Source of the DNA: a virus
IMG/VR virus record: IMGVR_UViG_3300028802_000062
Span: 1 to 21,758 of that record
Reading direction: 5' to 3' (one strand)
Length of the DNA stretch: 21,758 nt
Shown here: one piece after another, positions 7,670 through 14,632 of the stretch
Layout: every line of letters begins with the position of its first letter
Numbering within the stretch: position 1 is the first letter of the stretch
Position numbers and translations under genes: made by a program
Notes under the pieces: model-generated
What the model saw: only the letters and a program-made list of their open reading frames with translations
Told to the model about the DNA's origin: nothing
Databases searched by the model: none

Positions 7670-7675
7670 GGCCCG

Positions 7676-8641
7676 ATGCTCTACGCGGCGCAGATGGGGG
7701 TGGCGTTCCAGTTCTTCCACCCCGTCCGGGACATCAACGGGAATTATGTCGCGGGCCAGGCAGCGAACCTCTCGAAGTCGCTGCTCGGCCCCGACCGTCT
7801 CGCTGCATCCGCTCCCGAGCTCGCCGCGGTCACGCTGACCAACTATCCGGGCGTGGTCGGCTGGGTCCTCGTCACTGTCACGCTCTCACGCCTGGGGCAG
7901 TTCACGCTGACCCTGACGCCTCCGGGACCGCCGACCACCGACGACCTGATCACCAGCTACGACATCATCGTCGCGGCCGGGATCTCCGTCTCTACCACGC
8001 TCCTGACGTCGCTCGACCGGGTCCGGATGCGCATGGGGCTGAAGAAGCCCGGCACCAACCCACCGGTGGACATTCAGCCCGGCGACTCGCACCCGCTCGA
8101 CAGCCTGATCAACGTCGTGATCTCCGAGGTCTCCGAGGAGTACCAGGACCTGATCGGGCGCACCTTCATCGAGCAGACGTACACCGAGTACCTGGATGGC
8201 TCCTGCACCCGGAGCCTGATGCTGACGGCTGGCCCGCTGGTCTCAATCACCTCGGTGGAATCCGTCCAGTACCTGGACGACGGCGCCGGCGGCGTCACCG
8301 AGTCGCGCACCGTCGTGCCGCGCAGCAGCTACGTCTTGGCGGGGCTCCGATCCCAGCCGCGGTTCCTCGGTCGTGGCCGGCTCGACCTGGTCGCGCACTG
8401 CGGCATCTGGAACGAAGGGAAAAAGCGCTTCCGGGTCATCTACGTTGCGGGCTTCGCCTCGGTCCCGGAGATGGTCGTTGGACTGGCCACCGAGGCGGTC
8501 GTCTCACGCATCAACCTCGCCCAGACCGGGCACCTGCTCTCGCAGGTCCTGGGCGACGGCCAGATCACCTACATGCGACCTCAGGAGCTGATCGAGATGC
8601 GCGACACGAGGCTCGCGCCCTATCTGCTGGAGGCCGCATGA
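7676..8641 (+). CDS. Head-tail connector protein (gp6-like) with an extra N-terminal domain
   Basis: Residues from about 110 to 321 look like gp6/adaptor-type head-tail connectors. They contain LDRVRMRMGL, a helical ISEVSEEYQDLIGRTF segment, a beta part (YLDGSCTRSLMLTAGPLVSI) and a C-terminal helix (VGLATEAVVSRINLA). Such proteins form a ring under the portal. The first 100 or so residues are a separate beta-rich domain with a Gly/Pro boundary (TPPGPPTTDD), not part of the usual 100-200-residue connector. ATG 7676 follows the previous stop by six bases, with GAGG and AAGG upstream. The gene ends in an ATGA overlap with the next. The connector call is good; the N-terminal domain's role is unknown. 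Confidence 0.8.
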   Translation: MLYAAQMGVAFQFFHPVRDINGNYVAGQAANLSKSLLGPDRLAASAPELAAVTLTNYPGVVGWVLVTVTLSRLGQFTLTLTPPGPPTTDDLITSYDIIVAAGISVSTTLLTSLDRVRMRMGLKKPGTNPPVDIQPGDSHPLDSLINVVISEVSEEYQDLIGRTFIEQTYTEYLDGSCTRSLMLTAGPLVSITSVESVQYLDDGAGGVTESRTVVPRSSYVLAGLRSQPRFLGRGRLDLVAHCGIWNEGKKRFRVIYVAGFASVPEMVVGLATEAVVSRINLAQTGHLLSQVLGDGQITYMRPQELIEMRDTRLAPYLLEAA

Positions 8642-9030
8642 GGCTGGCCGCCGCGGGGGGGTTCTTCGTCGAGGCCGCCGGCTTCGAAGAGGCGGCGGGC
8701 TTCTTCTCCGAGCTGCAGCACGAGTTCAAGCAGGGGCTCCGCGAGCGGCTGAAGCAGGCCGCGACGCTGGTGACCGAGACGGCCCGCGAAGAGACCCACA
8801 GCGCCAGGGTCCGCGCGGCGATGGGTTTCAACGTCGAGGTCAACTCGCTCGTCGACTTCTCGGCGCGCATCGGACCGTCCCGACGGCGCGCCTGGTTCGC
8901 CCACTTCCTCGAGTTCGGGACGGTGCACAGCCGGGCCTTCCCGTTCCTCGCGCCCGCCCTGGCCGCCACCGAAGACCAGGTCGTCGAGATTGTCGGCATC
9001 CCACCCGTCCTGCAGCACGGAGGAAAGTGA
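8638..9030 (+). CDS. HK97-gp10-like neck/tail completion protein
   Basis: The 130-residue product shows the gp10-type pattern: an N-terminal helix (FKQGLRERLKQAATLVTETA), a central strand region, then FAHFLEFGTVHSRAFPFLAPAL, where the EFGT and FL-PAL motifs are characteristic. Proteins of this family join the neck to the tail. Most likely it starts at ATG 8638, which overlaps the previous stop as ATGA; the longer open frame upstream is a shadow of other genes. It ends in another overlap (TGATG) with the next gene. The order connector, gp10-like, then tail terminator is standard for siphoviruses. Confidence 0.8.
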   Translation: MRLAAAGGFFVEAAGFEEAAGFFSELQHEFKQGLRERLKQAATLVTETAREETHSARVRAAMGFNVEVNSLVDFSARIGPSRRRAWFAHFLEFGTVHSRAFPFLAPALAATEDQVVEIVGIPPVLQHGGK

Positions 9031-9509
9031 TGACAACCCCGACCCGACTGCGCCGTCTCTCCTCGGCCGCCCTGCTGCTCGCGCTCGCCATCCTGGCGGC
9101 GCCGCCGGCGACCGCCGCCGACTCGATCGTCCTGAAGGCCTCCGGCGCGCAGGTCGCGGCCGGGCAGGGGTCGCTGGCCGAGGTCGGCGGCTATCGCTTC
9201 ATCACCGTCCTGGTGAACGTCACCGCCGGGTCTGGGACGGTCAACCCGTTCGAGGTCTGGATCGAGGGGAGCGTCGACAACGGCACGAACTGGTATCAGC
9301 TGGCCTGCCAGAACGTGATGAAGGCGGGGGCCACGGCGCCGGGGACGGCCGCCGCCTCGCAGCGCGACATCGTCAACGAGGTCGCGGTCGTCACATCCGC
9401 GAAGTATGTCGCCACCTGCGAGGTCTACGTCAGCCAGGTGCGCGCCGCCTGGAATATCTCCGGGTCGACACCGAGCGAGACCTTCTCCGTCACCGCGGTC
9501 GTCAAGTAG
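9030..9509 (+). CDS. Small beta-sandwich protein with a Sec signal peptide
   Basis: The 159-residue product opens with a textbook Sec signal: basic RLRR, a hydrophobic core (AALLLALAILAA) and a PPATAA cleavage region before DS near residue 31. The mature part is beta-rich, with GGYRFITVLVNV, an IEGSVDNGTNW motif and a closing strand run near the end; this looks like an Ig-like or carbohydrate-binding fold and loosely resembles the protein at 4620-5048. It has two cysteines. ATG 9030 is preferred over GTG 9027 because GGAGG (9019-9023) is spaced six bases from it. It sits between the gp10-like and tail-terminator genes, where a virion gene is expected, so the signal peptide is unusual. Role unknown. 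Confidence 0.8.
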   Translation: MTTPTRLRRLSSAALLLALAILAAPPATAADSIVLKASGAQVAAGQGSLAEVGGYRFITVLVNVTAGSGTVNPFEVWIEGSVDNGTNWYQLACQNVMKAGATAPGTAAASQRDIVNEVAVVTSAKYVATCEVYVSQVRAAWNISGSTPSETFSVTAVVK

Positions 9510-9518
9510 GGGGGACCG

Positions 9519-9947
9519 TTGCCCAACCCTCGCCTCGCCCAGATCGCCGACGCGCTGATCGCGAAGAGCGGCCTCGCCGGCTACCTGTCGACGGGGCTGC
9601 TCAACGACCTCGGCAAGGACTGGCTCCAGGAGGACAACCCACCGGCGGCCTACCTGGGCGATGCGGGCGAGCGCAACGAGTACAAGCCGACGGCGAGCAT
9701 CAGCCCGCGGGCGGGGTTCTTCTTCCTGTCGATCGTGCGGGGGGACAACCCGACGCGGCTCTTCTGGCCGCTCTACAAGGCGCTGAAGGACGCGATCGAC
9801 GCCGACCCGACCCTCGGGGGCCTGTGCTTCTTGGCGCAGGTTACCGGCTACTTCTCCGACAAGACCATCCAGGCCGTGACCGCTCGCGTGCACCGGGCGG
9901 AAATCTTCGTCGAGGTCGAGTACCGCCACGACAGGGGGAACGCATGA
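9519..9947 (+). CDS. Putative tail terminator/tail completion protein
   Basis: The 142-residue product has mixed helix and strand content: an N-terminal helix (LAQIADALIAKSGLAGYL), a middle with FFFLSIVRGD and a C-terminal strand (AEIFVEVEY). By size and place, right after the gp10-like and signal-peptide genes and before the tail tube, it is most likely the ring that caps the tail tube at the head end. The start is TTG 9519, supported by a strong GGGGGG SD five bases upstream after the previous stop; no ATG or GTG is near. It overlaps the next gene as ATGA. The function rests mainly on gene order. Confidence 0.65.
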   Translation: MPNPRLAQIADALIAKSGLAGYLSTGLLNDLGKDWLQEDNPPAAYLGDAGERNEYKPTASISPRAGFFFLSIVRGDNPTRLFWPLYKALKDAIDADPTLGGLCFLAQVTGYFSDKTIQAVTARVHRAEIFVEVEYRHDRGNA

Positions 9948-10141
9948 AGCTCCGCTACCTGGGCATGGGGACGGTTCACGTCGAGGGCGCCGGCGAGGTC
10001 AGCGAGGGCGGCGAGCTGGAGGTTCCGCAGGAGATGGCGGTGGCGCTGATCGAGCAGCGTCCGCAGCACTGGGAGGCCGTCGAGAAGGTGCAGCCGATCG
10101 AAGCCACGCACGAGGAGCCGCGCGCGCGGCGAGGGAGGTAG
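9944..10141 (+). CDS. Conserved-looking small phage protein, 65 residues
   Basis: A short protein: a strand-rich first half (KLRYLGMGTVHVEG), a Gly/Glu turn, then VPQEMAVALIEQRPQHW and a charged tail ending in arginines. The pattern of a beta hairpin followed by a Val-Pro helix and a Trp is common among small proteins in the neck region of siphoviruses, and the N-terminus of the protein at 7316 looks loosely similar. The start overlaps the previous stop (ATGA), and GGGGGA lies upstream. It ends four bases before the tail tube gene. No function is assigned. Confidence 0.7.
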   Translation: MKLRYLGMGTVHVEGAGEVSEGGELEVPQEMAVALIEQRPQHWEAVEKVQPIEATHEEPRARRGR

Positions 10142-10144
10142 GCC

Positions 10145-11119
10145 ATGCCCCAGGGATTCGGACGCAATTCCTTCGTCGGCTGGGACCAGGAGACCACCTG
10201 GGGCACCGGAGTCGCCGCGGTCAAGTTCGCCGAGCTCGTCTCGGAGGGCATCGAGACGGTGCGCGACCGCGTGGCCCGGCAGGTGGTGCGCGACCGCGAC
10301 GAGCGCGAGGGGAACATGTACGACGCCCTCTTCGGCGTGAAGGGGGCGTTCGCCGTCGAGGCGAACTACCAGGGGATGCTCCGGCTGTTCGAGCACCTCT
10401 TCGGCGATTCCAGCGGCTCCAGCGTCGCCACCGAGCCCGGCGTGCGCAACACCCACACCTTCGTCGTGAAGGACACGCCGATGACCGGCAAGGGGCTGTC
10501 GGTCCACATCAACCGCGACGTCGACGCCGGCAGCACGCCGCAGCTGCGCGCGGTCGGCTTCAAGCTGAACTCGGCGAAGTTCTCCGGGGCGCCCGACCAG
10601 AACATGCAGATCGAGTTCGAGGGGGCCGGCAAGGACGCCAGCATCATCGCCGCGGTCTCGCCGACCTTCCCGTCGATCACCACCTACGTCGCCGGGCACC
10701 AGGCCAGCATCGAGTTCGACGACGTCGTCCGGAAGATCGACGCCTTCGAGCTGAACTTCGACCAGGCGCTCGACCTCGAGAAGCGGGTCATGGGCTCGAA
10801 GAACATCGACGAGCCGATCCCCTCCGACAACCGCCGCCTGATCACCGGCACCGTGACCGTCGACGCCCTGCAGGCGGACTGGTCGAAGCTCGACGCCGGG
10901 ACGCTCTTCAAGCTCGAGCTGCTGCACACCGGGCCGACCCTCGGCGCCGGGAACTACCGGATGGACTTCACCCTGCTCAAGTGCCTGGTCACCGGCAACC
11001 CGTTCACGGTCAAGGGGCCCGGCATCCTGAAGTCCGAGATCCCGTTCAAGGCACTGAAGCCCACGTCCGGGGAGATGTTGACCCTGGTGGTCGTCAACGC
11101 AGAGTCGGCCATCGGCTGA
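10145..11119 (+). CDS. Major tail tube protein
   Basis: This 324-residue protein is expected to stack as hexameric rings to form the tail tube. It matches the Phage_tube_2 type in layout: a Gly-rich start with WDQETTWGTG, a long beta-barrel domain (about residues 70-220) and a second beta region with LDLEKRVMGSKNIDEP and GTVTVDAL, followed by LEIPFKAL-like strands near the end. Strand-rich, acidic, with one cysteine seen. A strong SD (GGGAGGT) sits before ATG 10145. The place directly before the chaperone and tape measure genes is the standard position for the tail tube. Confidence 0.9.
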   Translation: MPQGFGRNSFVGWDQETTWGTGVAAVKFAELVSEGIETVRDRVARQVVRDRDEREGNMYDALFGVKGAFAVEANYQGMLRLFEHLFGDSSGSSVATEPGVRNTHTFVVKDTPMTGKGLSVHINRDVDAGSTPQLRAVGFKLNSAKFSGAPDQNMQIEFEGAGKDASIIAAVSPTFPSITTYVAGHQASIEFDDVVRKIDAFELNFDQALDLEKRVMGSKNIDEPIPSDNRRLITGTVTVDALQADWSKLDAGTLFKLELLHTGPTLGAGNYRMDFTLLKCLVTGNPFTVKGPGILKSEIPFKALKPTSGEMLTLVVVNAESAIG

Positions 11120-11138
11120 GCCGATCGAGGAGGAGCAA

Positions 11139-11558
11139 ATGCAGGAGGAGAAGGCGGGTCTTCTGACCGCGGAGTCAATTGTCGCCGCGCGCCGGCGGCG
11201 CGTCGAGACGAGTCTCGGCGGCGTGATGGTGCGCGGCATCGGCTTGGCGCACCTCGGCCGGATGCTAGGGCAGCTGCTGGACGTGTCGTCGCTTGGGCAG
11301 GCGGCCAAAGCCCTCGGGGGTGGCGATGCCGCCGGTGTCGGAACGCGGGAGTTCCTGAACGACCCGAAAATCGAGGCGGCCTTCCCGCTGATCGAGAAGG
11401 TGGTCGCCGTGGGCTGCATCGATCCGCAGTTCGGCGACGACCCGGCCAAGGGTCCGGTGGTCGCCGACCTGCCGCTCGAGGACCAGTTCCTGCTCTTCAC
11501 CGCGATCCTCGAGGTGTCCGGGTACTCGAAGCAGGCCGGGGAGTCGGTCCGCCCTTAG
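11139..11558 (+). CDS. Putative tail assembly chaperone (G-like)
   Basis: A 139-residue, mostly helical, acidic protein between tail tube and tape measure, the position of lambda G-type chaperones that coat the tape measure during tail assembly. It has an N-terminal charged helix (AESIVAARRRRVETSL), a Gly-rich middle and a C-terminal helix (DQFLLFTAILEVSGY). The SD GAGGAGG lies before ATG 11139. The next ORF lies in the -1 frame, which stays open without a stop from at least about 11410, the layout used for G/GT frameshifting in many phages; however, no standard X-XXY-YYZ slippery site was found in the last 100 or so bases. Function inferred from position. Confidence 0.7.
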   Translation: MQEEKAGLLTAESIVAARRRRVETSLGGVMVRGIGLAHLGRMLGQLLDVSSLGQAAKALGGGDAAGVGTREFLNDPKIEAAFPLIEKVVAVGCIDPQFGDDPAKGPVVADLPLEDQFLLFTAILEVSGYSKQAGESVRP

Positions 11559-11575
11559 TAGCCGACCAACGAAAG

Positions 11576-11752
11576 ATGATGGCGCTCGACTCCATTGGCC
11601 GCCGTTACGGGGTGAGACCATCGGAATTGGTCGGCGAGAGGGACGAGTTCAAGGCGTTCTCGATTGACCTCTGGGCCCACAACTGGGGCGTCCAGGAAGA
11701 GCAGCGGCTGATGCGCGAGGCGCAGCGAAAGGCGAACCGTGGGCGGTCCTGA
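11576..11752 (+). CDS. Putative second tail assembly chaperone (T-like), 58 residues
   Basis: A short ORF from ATG 11576 to the TGA ending at 11752. It reads MALDSIGRRYGVRPSELVGE followed by a Phe/Trp helix (LWAHNWGVQEEQRL) and an Arg/Lys-rich end. The motif RRYGVRPSELVG followed by a helix and a basic tail is what one expects of T-like chaperone parts placed directly before tape measure genes. It may be made on its own (SD weak, GAAAG adjacent) or as a -1 frameshift extension of the previous gene. It overlaps the tape measure start by 14 bases. A second ATG directly follows the first. Confidence 0.65.
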   Translation: MMALDSIGRRYGVRPSELVGERDEFKAFSIDLWAHNWGVQEEQRLMREAQRKANRGRS

Positions 11753-13643
11753 GCGCAACGTAAGCATCATCATCAAGGCCCGCAACGAGGCGGACAAGGC
11801 GCTCGCCAGCCTCGGCAGGAACCTGACGTCGCTGCCCGTGCTCGCAGCCGCAGCCGCGGCATCGCTCGCCGCGGTCGGCGCGATCCTCTCGAAGGTCACC
11901 ATGGCGGCGGCCGAGCAGGAGAAGGCCGACGTCCGCCTGGCCACCGCCCTCGCCTCGATCGGTCAGAACACCGCGCCCGTCCGCGCGCGGCTCGCTGAGT
12001 TCATCTCCACCCTGCAGGACGTCACCACGGTCGGCGACGAGACGATCTCGGGGGTGGTCTCCACCTTCGCGCAGCTCGGGCAGCTGACGGGGGATGCTCT
12101 CGAGCAGGCGACGCAGGCGGCGCTCGACTACGCCGCGGCCACCGGTCAGGACGTCCAGACCGCCGCGACTCAGATGGTGAACGTCCTTGTGAAGGGGAGC
12201 GGCCGGCTGCAGGGGATCGCCACCGACTTCGACACCTCCGCGTCGAAGGGGGACCGCTTCGCCGCGGTCATCGAGCAGATCAACAGCAAGATGGGCGGGG
12301 CGGCAGCCGTCACCGGGAAGACGTTCTCCGGCGCGTTGCAGCGCATCGCCAACGACTATGACGATCTGATGCAGGAGACCGGCCGCGCGGTCGTCGAAAA
12401 CGAGGCCTTCCGCGGCGTGCTCGAGGCGGTGTCGGTCATCCTGAAGGAGGCCACGGGGTTCGTCTCCGAGCACAGCGACGCCTTCCAGACCCTCGTGACG
12501 GTCCTGTCGCGCGCCGCCCTGGGGATGGTGAAGATCGCCGCCGAGGTCACCGCCTTTGAGTTCCGGCTGATCTCGATGGGCCTGTCGCTCGGCCAGGTCC
12601 TGGTCAGTCTGGTGACGCTCGCTGACGACGCGCCGGCGCTGGTGAAGAAGATCTTCGGCTGGACCGACGAGGACTCGATCGCCCTGGCGAAGTGGGCGGG
12701 CCAGTGGATGACCAGCCTCGGGAACATCAAGGGGGCATTCGGCGAGGCCGGGGACAGCGCCGACGTCGTCGCCGCGAAGATCAAGAACATCATCGATGGC
12801 CTCGGCAAGGGCAGCGGCAAGACCAAGGTGGCCGAGACAATCCAAGGGGTCGGCGCCGGGGCCGCCGCGGCGACGACCGAGATGCAGCTCTTCGCCTCCG
12901 TGCTTGAGGAGCTGGGGATCCCCGCCCTGGACAAGATGGAGCAGGCGGCGCTCAACGTCGACGACGCCCTAATGCTCCTGGCCCAGCTGAACCAGGCGGG
13001 GCTTATCAGCCCGGAGCAGTGGGACGCGGTCCTTGGCGCCATCACCGAGATCACCCACCAGCTCCCGCAGTGGGGCGACGACCTGAGCGCCGCCCAGACC
13101 GGCGCCCAGGCGACGCTACTGGTGATGACCGACATGGAAGAGGCCCTCCAGCAGAACCTGACGGGGGCGGCGGACAGCTTCGGCGGCGCGCTGATCGACG
13201 CCGCGATGGGCGCCAAGATCGCCTGGGGGCAGTTCTTCCGGCAGCTGCTGGCCGACCTGATCAAGGCCATCATCCGGGCGACCGTCATCCAGGCGATCTT
13301 CAAGGCTCTCGGTTTCGCGTTCGGGGGGCCGGCGGGCGCCCAGGCCGCTGGACTGGCCGCCCATACCCTATTTGATGCCGGTGGACATGGGGGGTTTGGC
13401 GGTGAGGCGGCGATGTCATTGGCGACCCCTTCTCCGATTTCCCTGTCCAGCGCTGGTTCAGTTGGCGCCTTTGGGCTCGCGAGCGCGGGGGCATCCGTAC
13501 CGCTGCGGCCTGAGATGTCGATGCCGATCACCATCCTGCCGCGCCGGGACAAGACGGCCGAAGCGATCGACATGCTCGAGGAGATCCGCGTTCTGGTGGA
13601 ACGACGCGGGTACTACCTGCCGGCGACCGCGGTGGTGGGGTGA
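11739..13643 (+). CDS. Tape measure protein
   Basis: This protein sets tail length and is ejected ahead of the DNA on infection. At 634 residues it is short for the family; at the usual 0.15 nm per residue the tail would be about 95 nm. It is helical and Ala-rich, has hydrophobic segments (LPVLAAAAAASLAAVGAIL near the N-terminus, then LIKAIIRATVIQAIFKALGF near residue 520), and a Gly/Ser-rich end. No cysteine was seen. The start is GTG 11739 with AAAGG about six bases upstream; a fusion with the small upstream ORF is excluded by its stop. Near residue 540 the coding DNA is locally less GC-rich. Membrane segments fit pore formation at infection. Confidence 0.9.
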   Translation: MGGPERNVSIIIKARNEADKALASLGRNLTSLPVLAAAAAASLAAVGAILSKVTMAAAEQEKADVRLATALASIGQNTAPVRARLAEFISTLQDVTTVGDETISGVVSTFAQLGQLTGDALEQATQAALDYAAATGQDVQTAATQMVNVLVKGSGRLQGIATDFDTSASKGDRFAAVIEQINSKMGGAAAVTGKTFSGALQRIANDYDDLMQETGRAVVENEAFRGVLEAVSVILKEATGFVSEHSDAFQTLVTVLSRAALGMVKIAAEVTAFEFRLISMGLSLGQVLVSLVTLADDAPALVKKIFGWTDEDSIALAKWAGQWMTSLGNIKGAFGEAGDSADVVAAKIKNIIDGLGKGSGKTKVAETIQGVGAGAAAATTEMQLFASVLEELGIPALDKMEQAALNVDDALMLLAQLNQAGLISPEQWDAVLGAITEITHQLPQWGDDLSAAQTGAQATLLVMTDMEEALQQNLTGAADSFGGALIDAAMGAKIAWGQFFRQLLADLIKAIIRATVIQAIFKALGFAFGGPAGAQAAGLAAHTLFDAGGHGGFGGEAAMSLATPSPISLSSAGSVGAFGLASAGASVPLRPEMSMPITILPRRDKTAEAIDMLEEIRVLVERRGYYLPATAVVG

Positions 13644-13648
13644 TGCGC

Positions 13649-13658
13649 CTAGCGCTAG
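13649..13658. other. Ten-base palindrome at the convergent gene ends
   Basis: CTAGCGCTAG is perfect and covers the stop of the HIRAN gene, six bases after the tape measure stop. It has no loop and no T-run, so I do not call it a terminator. It may be chance. Confidence 0.25.
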
Positions 13659-14194
13659 ACGTGATTCAGCGAACCATAGACTGCCAGCGCGCAGACGAGC
13701 GTCAGAACCATCACGACTACCACCACGCAGATCCCGATCCACCGAAGGATGGTGTCCAGTCGCGATGGCCGGGGGGCCTTTACCTGGGGCACGGGCGCAC
13801 CCGTGAGGTTCACGTTGAGCCGCACGCCGTAGTGCCCGACGTCGTCTCCGCCGCGATCCCACCCGCCACGGACCCATGCGTGGCATGCGAACACGGGCTG
13901 CACCTGTCCGATGGCGGCGAGCCGCTCCCGGTAGGTGCGCGCCATCTCGCGGGCGAGGTGGCCGACGGTTTGGCCGCCGATGTCCACCCGCACCGCGAGC
14001 GGGTCTTTCGGGTTCGCGTCCTCGAGCACCAGGCTGGCGGGGATCCCCAGGCTGTGGCCCTTCCGGGTTCGGCCGCCGCAGATGCGGTCGAGGGCCTCCT
14101 GGTATCTGGACTCGCCGACGATCTCCAGGGGGAACGAACCGTCACCGAGAAGATCCGCGGGGATGGTCGGGGCCTGCTGTTCGTTGGAGCCCAT
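13655..14194 (-). CDS. HIRAN-domain protein with C-terminal membrane anchor (moron gene)
   Basis: The only gene here on the minus strand, placed between the tape measure and tail-tip genes. The 179-residue product has a polar N-terminus, a HIRAN-type domain (about residues 22-128) with IVGESRYQ (25-32), a Gly-Gly-Arg turn, LEDANPKDPLAVRVDI (57-72), GGQTVGHLAREMA and GGWDRGG through HYGVRLNV, then a Pro/Arg linker and one membrane helix (about 150-174). HIRAN domains bind DNA ends or forks, or occur with helicases and nucleases; here no enzyme domain is present. ATG 14194 is chosen over the GTG at 14278 because GAGGG lies seven bases upstream. It has its own likely promoter. Function unknown; defence, exclusion or host control are inferences. 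Confidence 0.8.
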   Translation of the reverse strand: MGSNEQQAPTIPADLLGDGSFPLEIVGESRYQEALDRICGGRTRKGHSLGIPASLVLEDANPKDPLAVRVDIGGQTVGHLAREMARTYRERLAAIGQVQPVFACHAWVRGGWDRGGDDVGHYGVRLNVNLTGAPVPQVKAPRPSRLDTILRWIGICVVVVVMVLTLVCALAVYGSLNHV

Positions 14195-14216
14195 GTCATG
14201 ACCCTCGTTGGGGCAC

Positions 14217-14245
14217 CGTATACGCCCGAACCGGCCGCCGCGCAA
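14217..14245 (-). promoter_or_regulatory. Likely sigma70-type promoter for the HIRAN gene
   Basis: Read on the minus strand, TTGCGC (14245-14240) and TATACG (14222-14217) are separated by exactly 17 bases. The -10 has four of six consensus bases and stands out in very GC-rich DNA. Transcription would begin near 14210, about 15 bases before ATG 14194. This would allow expression independent of the late operon. Not proven. Confidence 0.45.
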
Positions 14246-14271
14246 GACCTTTGCGCCAAGAGGGCCGCCTG

Positions 14272-14631
14272 ATGCCACGCCAGAACCCAGGGGAGACGGG
14301 GGGCGGGGGCGGCGGCTCCGCGCCTGGTCCGGTCGACCAGGCCCAGGCGGCGATCGCCAACCGCGTCAGCGCCGAGGCGGCGCGCGCCACCGTCAAGGTC
14401 TTCCAGCGGGACGCGCCCGACGAGCTGGGGACTGGGCCGCTGAAGTTCGAGGGGTCGGGGCTCACCAGCACCTGGGACGGGACCGAAAGACGGAGCGTGG
14501 TGACCGTCGCACAGGTCCTGTCCGGGACGGCCGCGGCGCGCCCGTCGACGCCGGCGACGCCCTGCATCTACATCGCTACCGACACCGGGGCGCACTCCTC
14601 ATGGGACGGGACGACGTGGCGGACGATCTGA
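14272..14631 (+). CDS. Small tail-fibre-motif protein, 119 residues
   Basis: The N-terminus is Gly-rich (GETGGGGGGSAPG), followed by a helix (DQAQAAIANRVSAEAARA) and a C-terminal half with two similar motifs, SSTWDGT-like and SSWDGTTWR, plus TAAARPSTPATPCIYIATDTG. Patterns of the form ATDTG...DGTxW are common near the ends of phage tail fibre and tip proteins. ATG 14272 has AGAGGG about eight bases upstream and lies 77 bases from the divergent HIRAN start. Its stop is two bases before the next GTG start, so it belongs to the tail-tip operon. A minor fibre or tip accessory role is likely; no family is named. Confidence 0.7.
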   Translation: MPRQNPGETGGGGGGSAPGPVDQAQAAIANRVSAEAARATVKVFQRDAPDELGTGPLKFEGSGLTSTWDGTERRSVVTVAQVLSGTAAARPSTPATPCIYIATDTGAHSSWDGTTWRTI

Positions 14632-14632
14632 C

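Noticed and set aside
7390-8637. Plus-strand open frame running into the gp10-like gene
   Set aside because: Only the part from ATG 8638 is a gene. The upstream part is out of frame with the knuckle and connector genes and is Arg/Gly/Ala-rich noise.
9848-11500. Minus-strand open frame (550 codons) opposite the tail tube gene
   Set aside because: It spans several good plus-strand genes with consistent SDs and overlaps; no family features.
13640-14272. Plus-strand open frame opposite the HIRAN gene
   Set aside because: The minus strand carries clear HIRAN motifs and a membrane helix; the plus frame (His/Asp/Ala-rich) has none.
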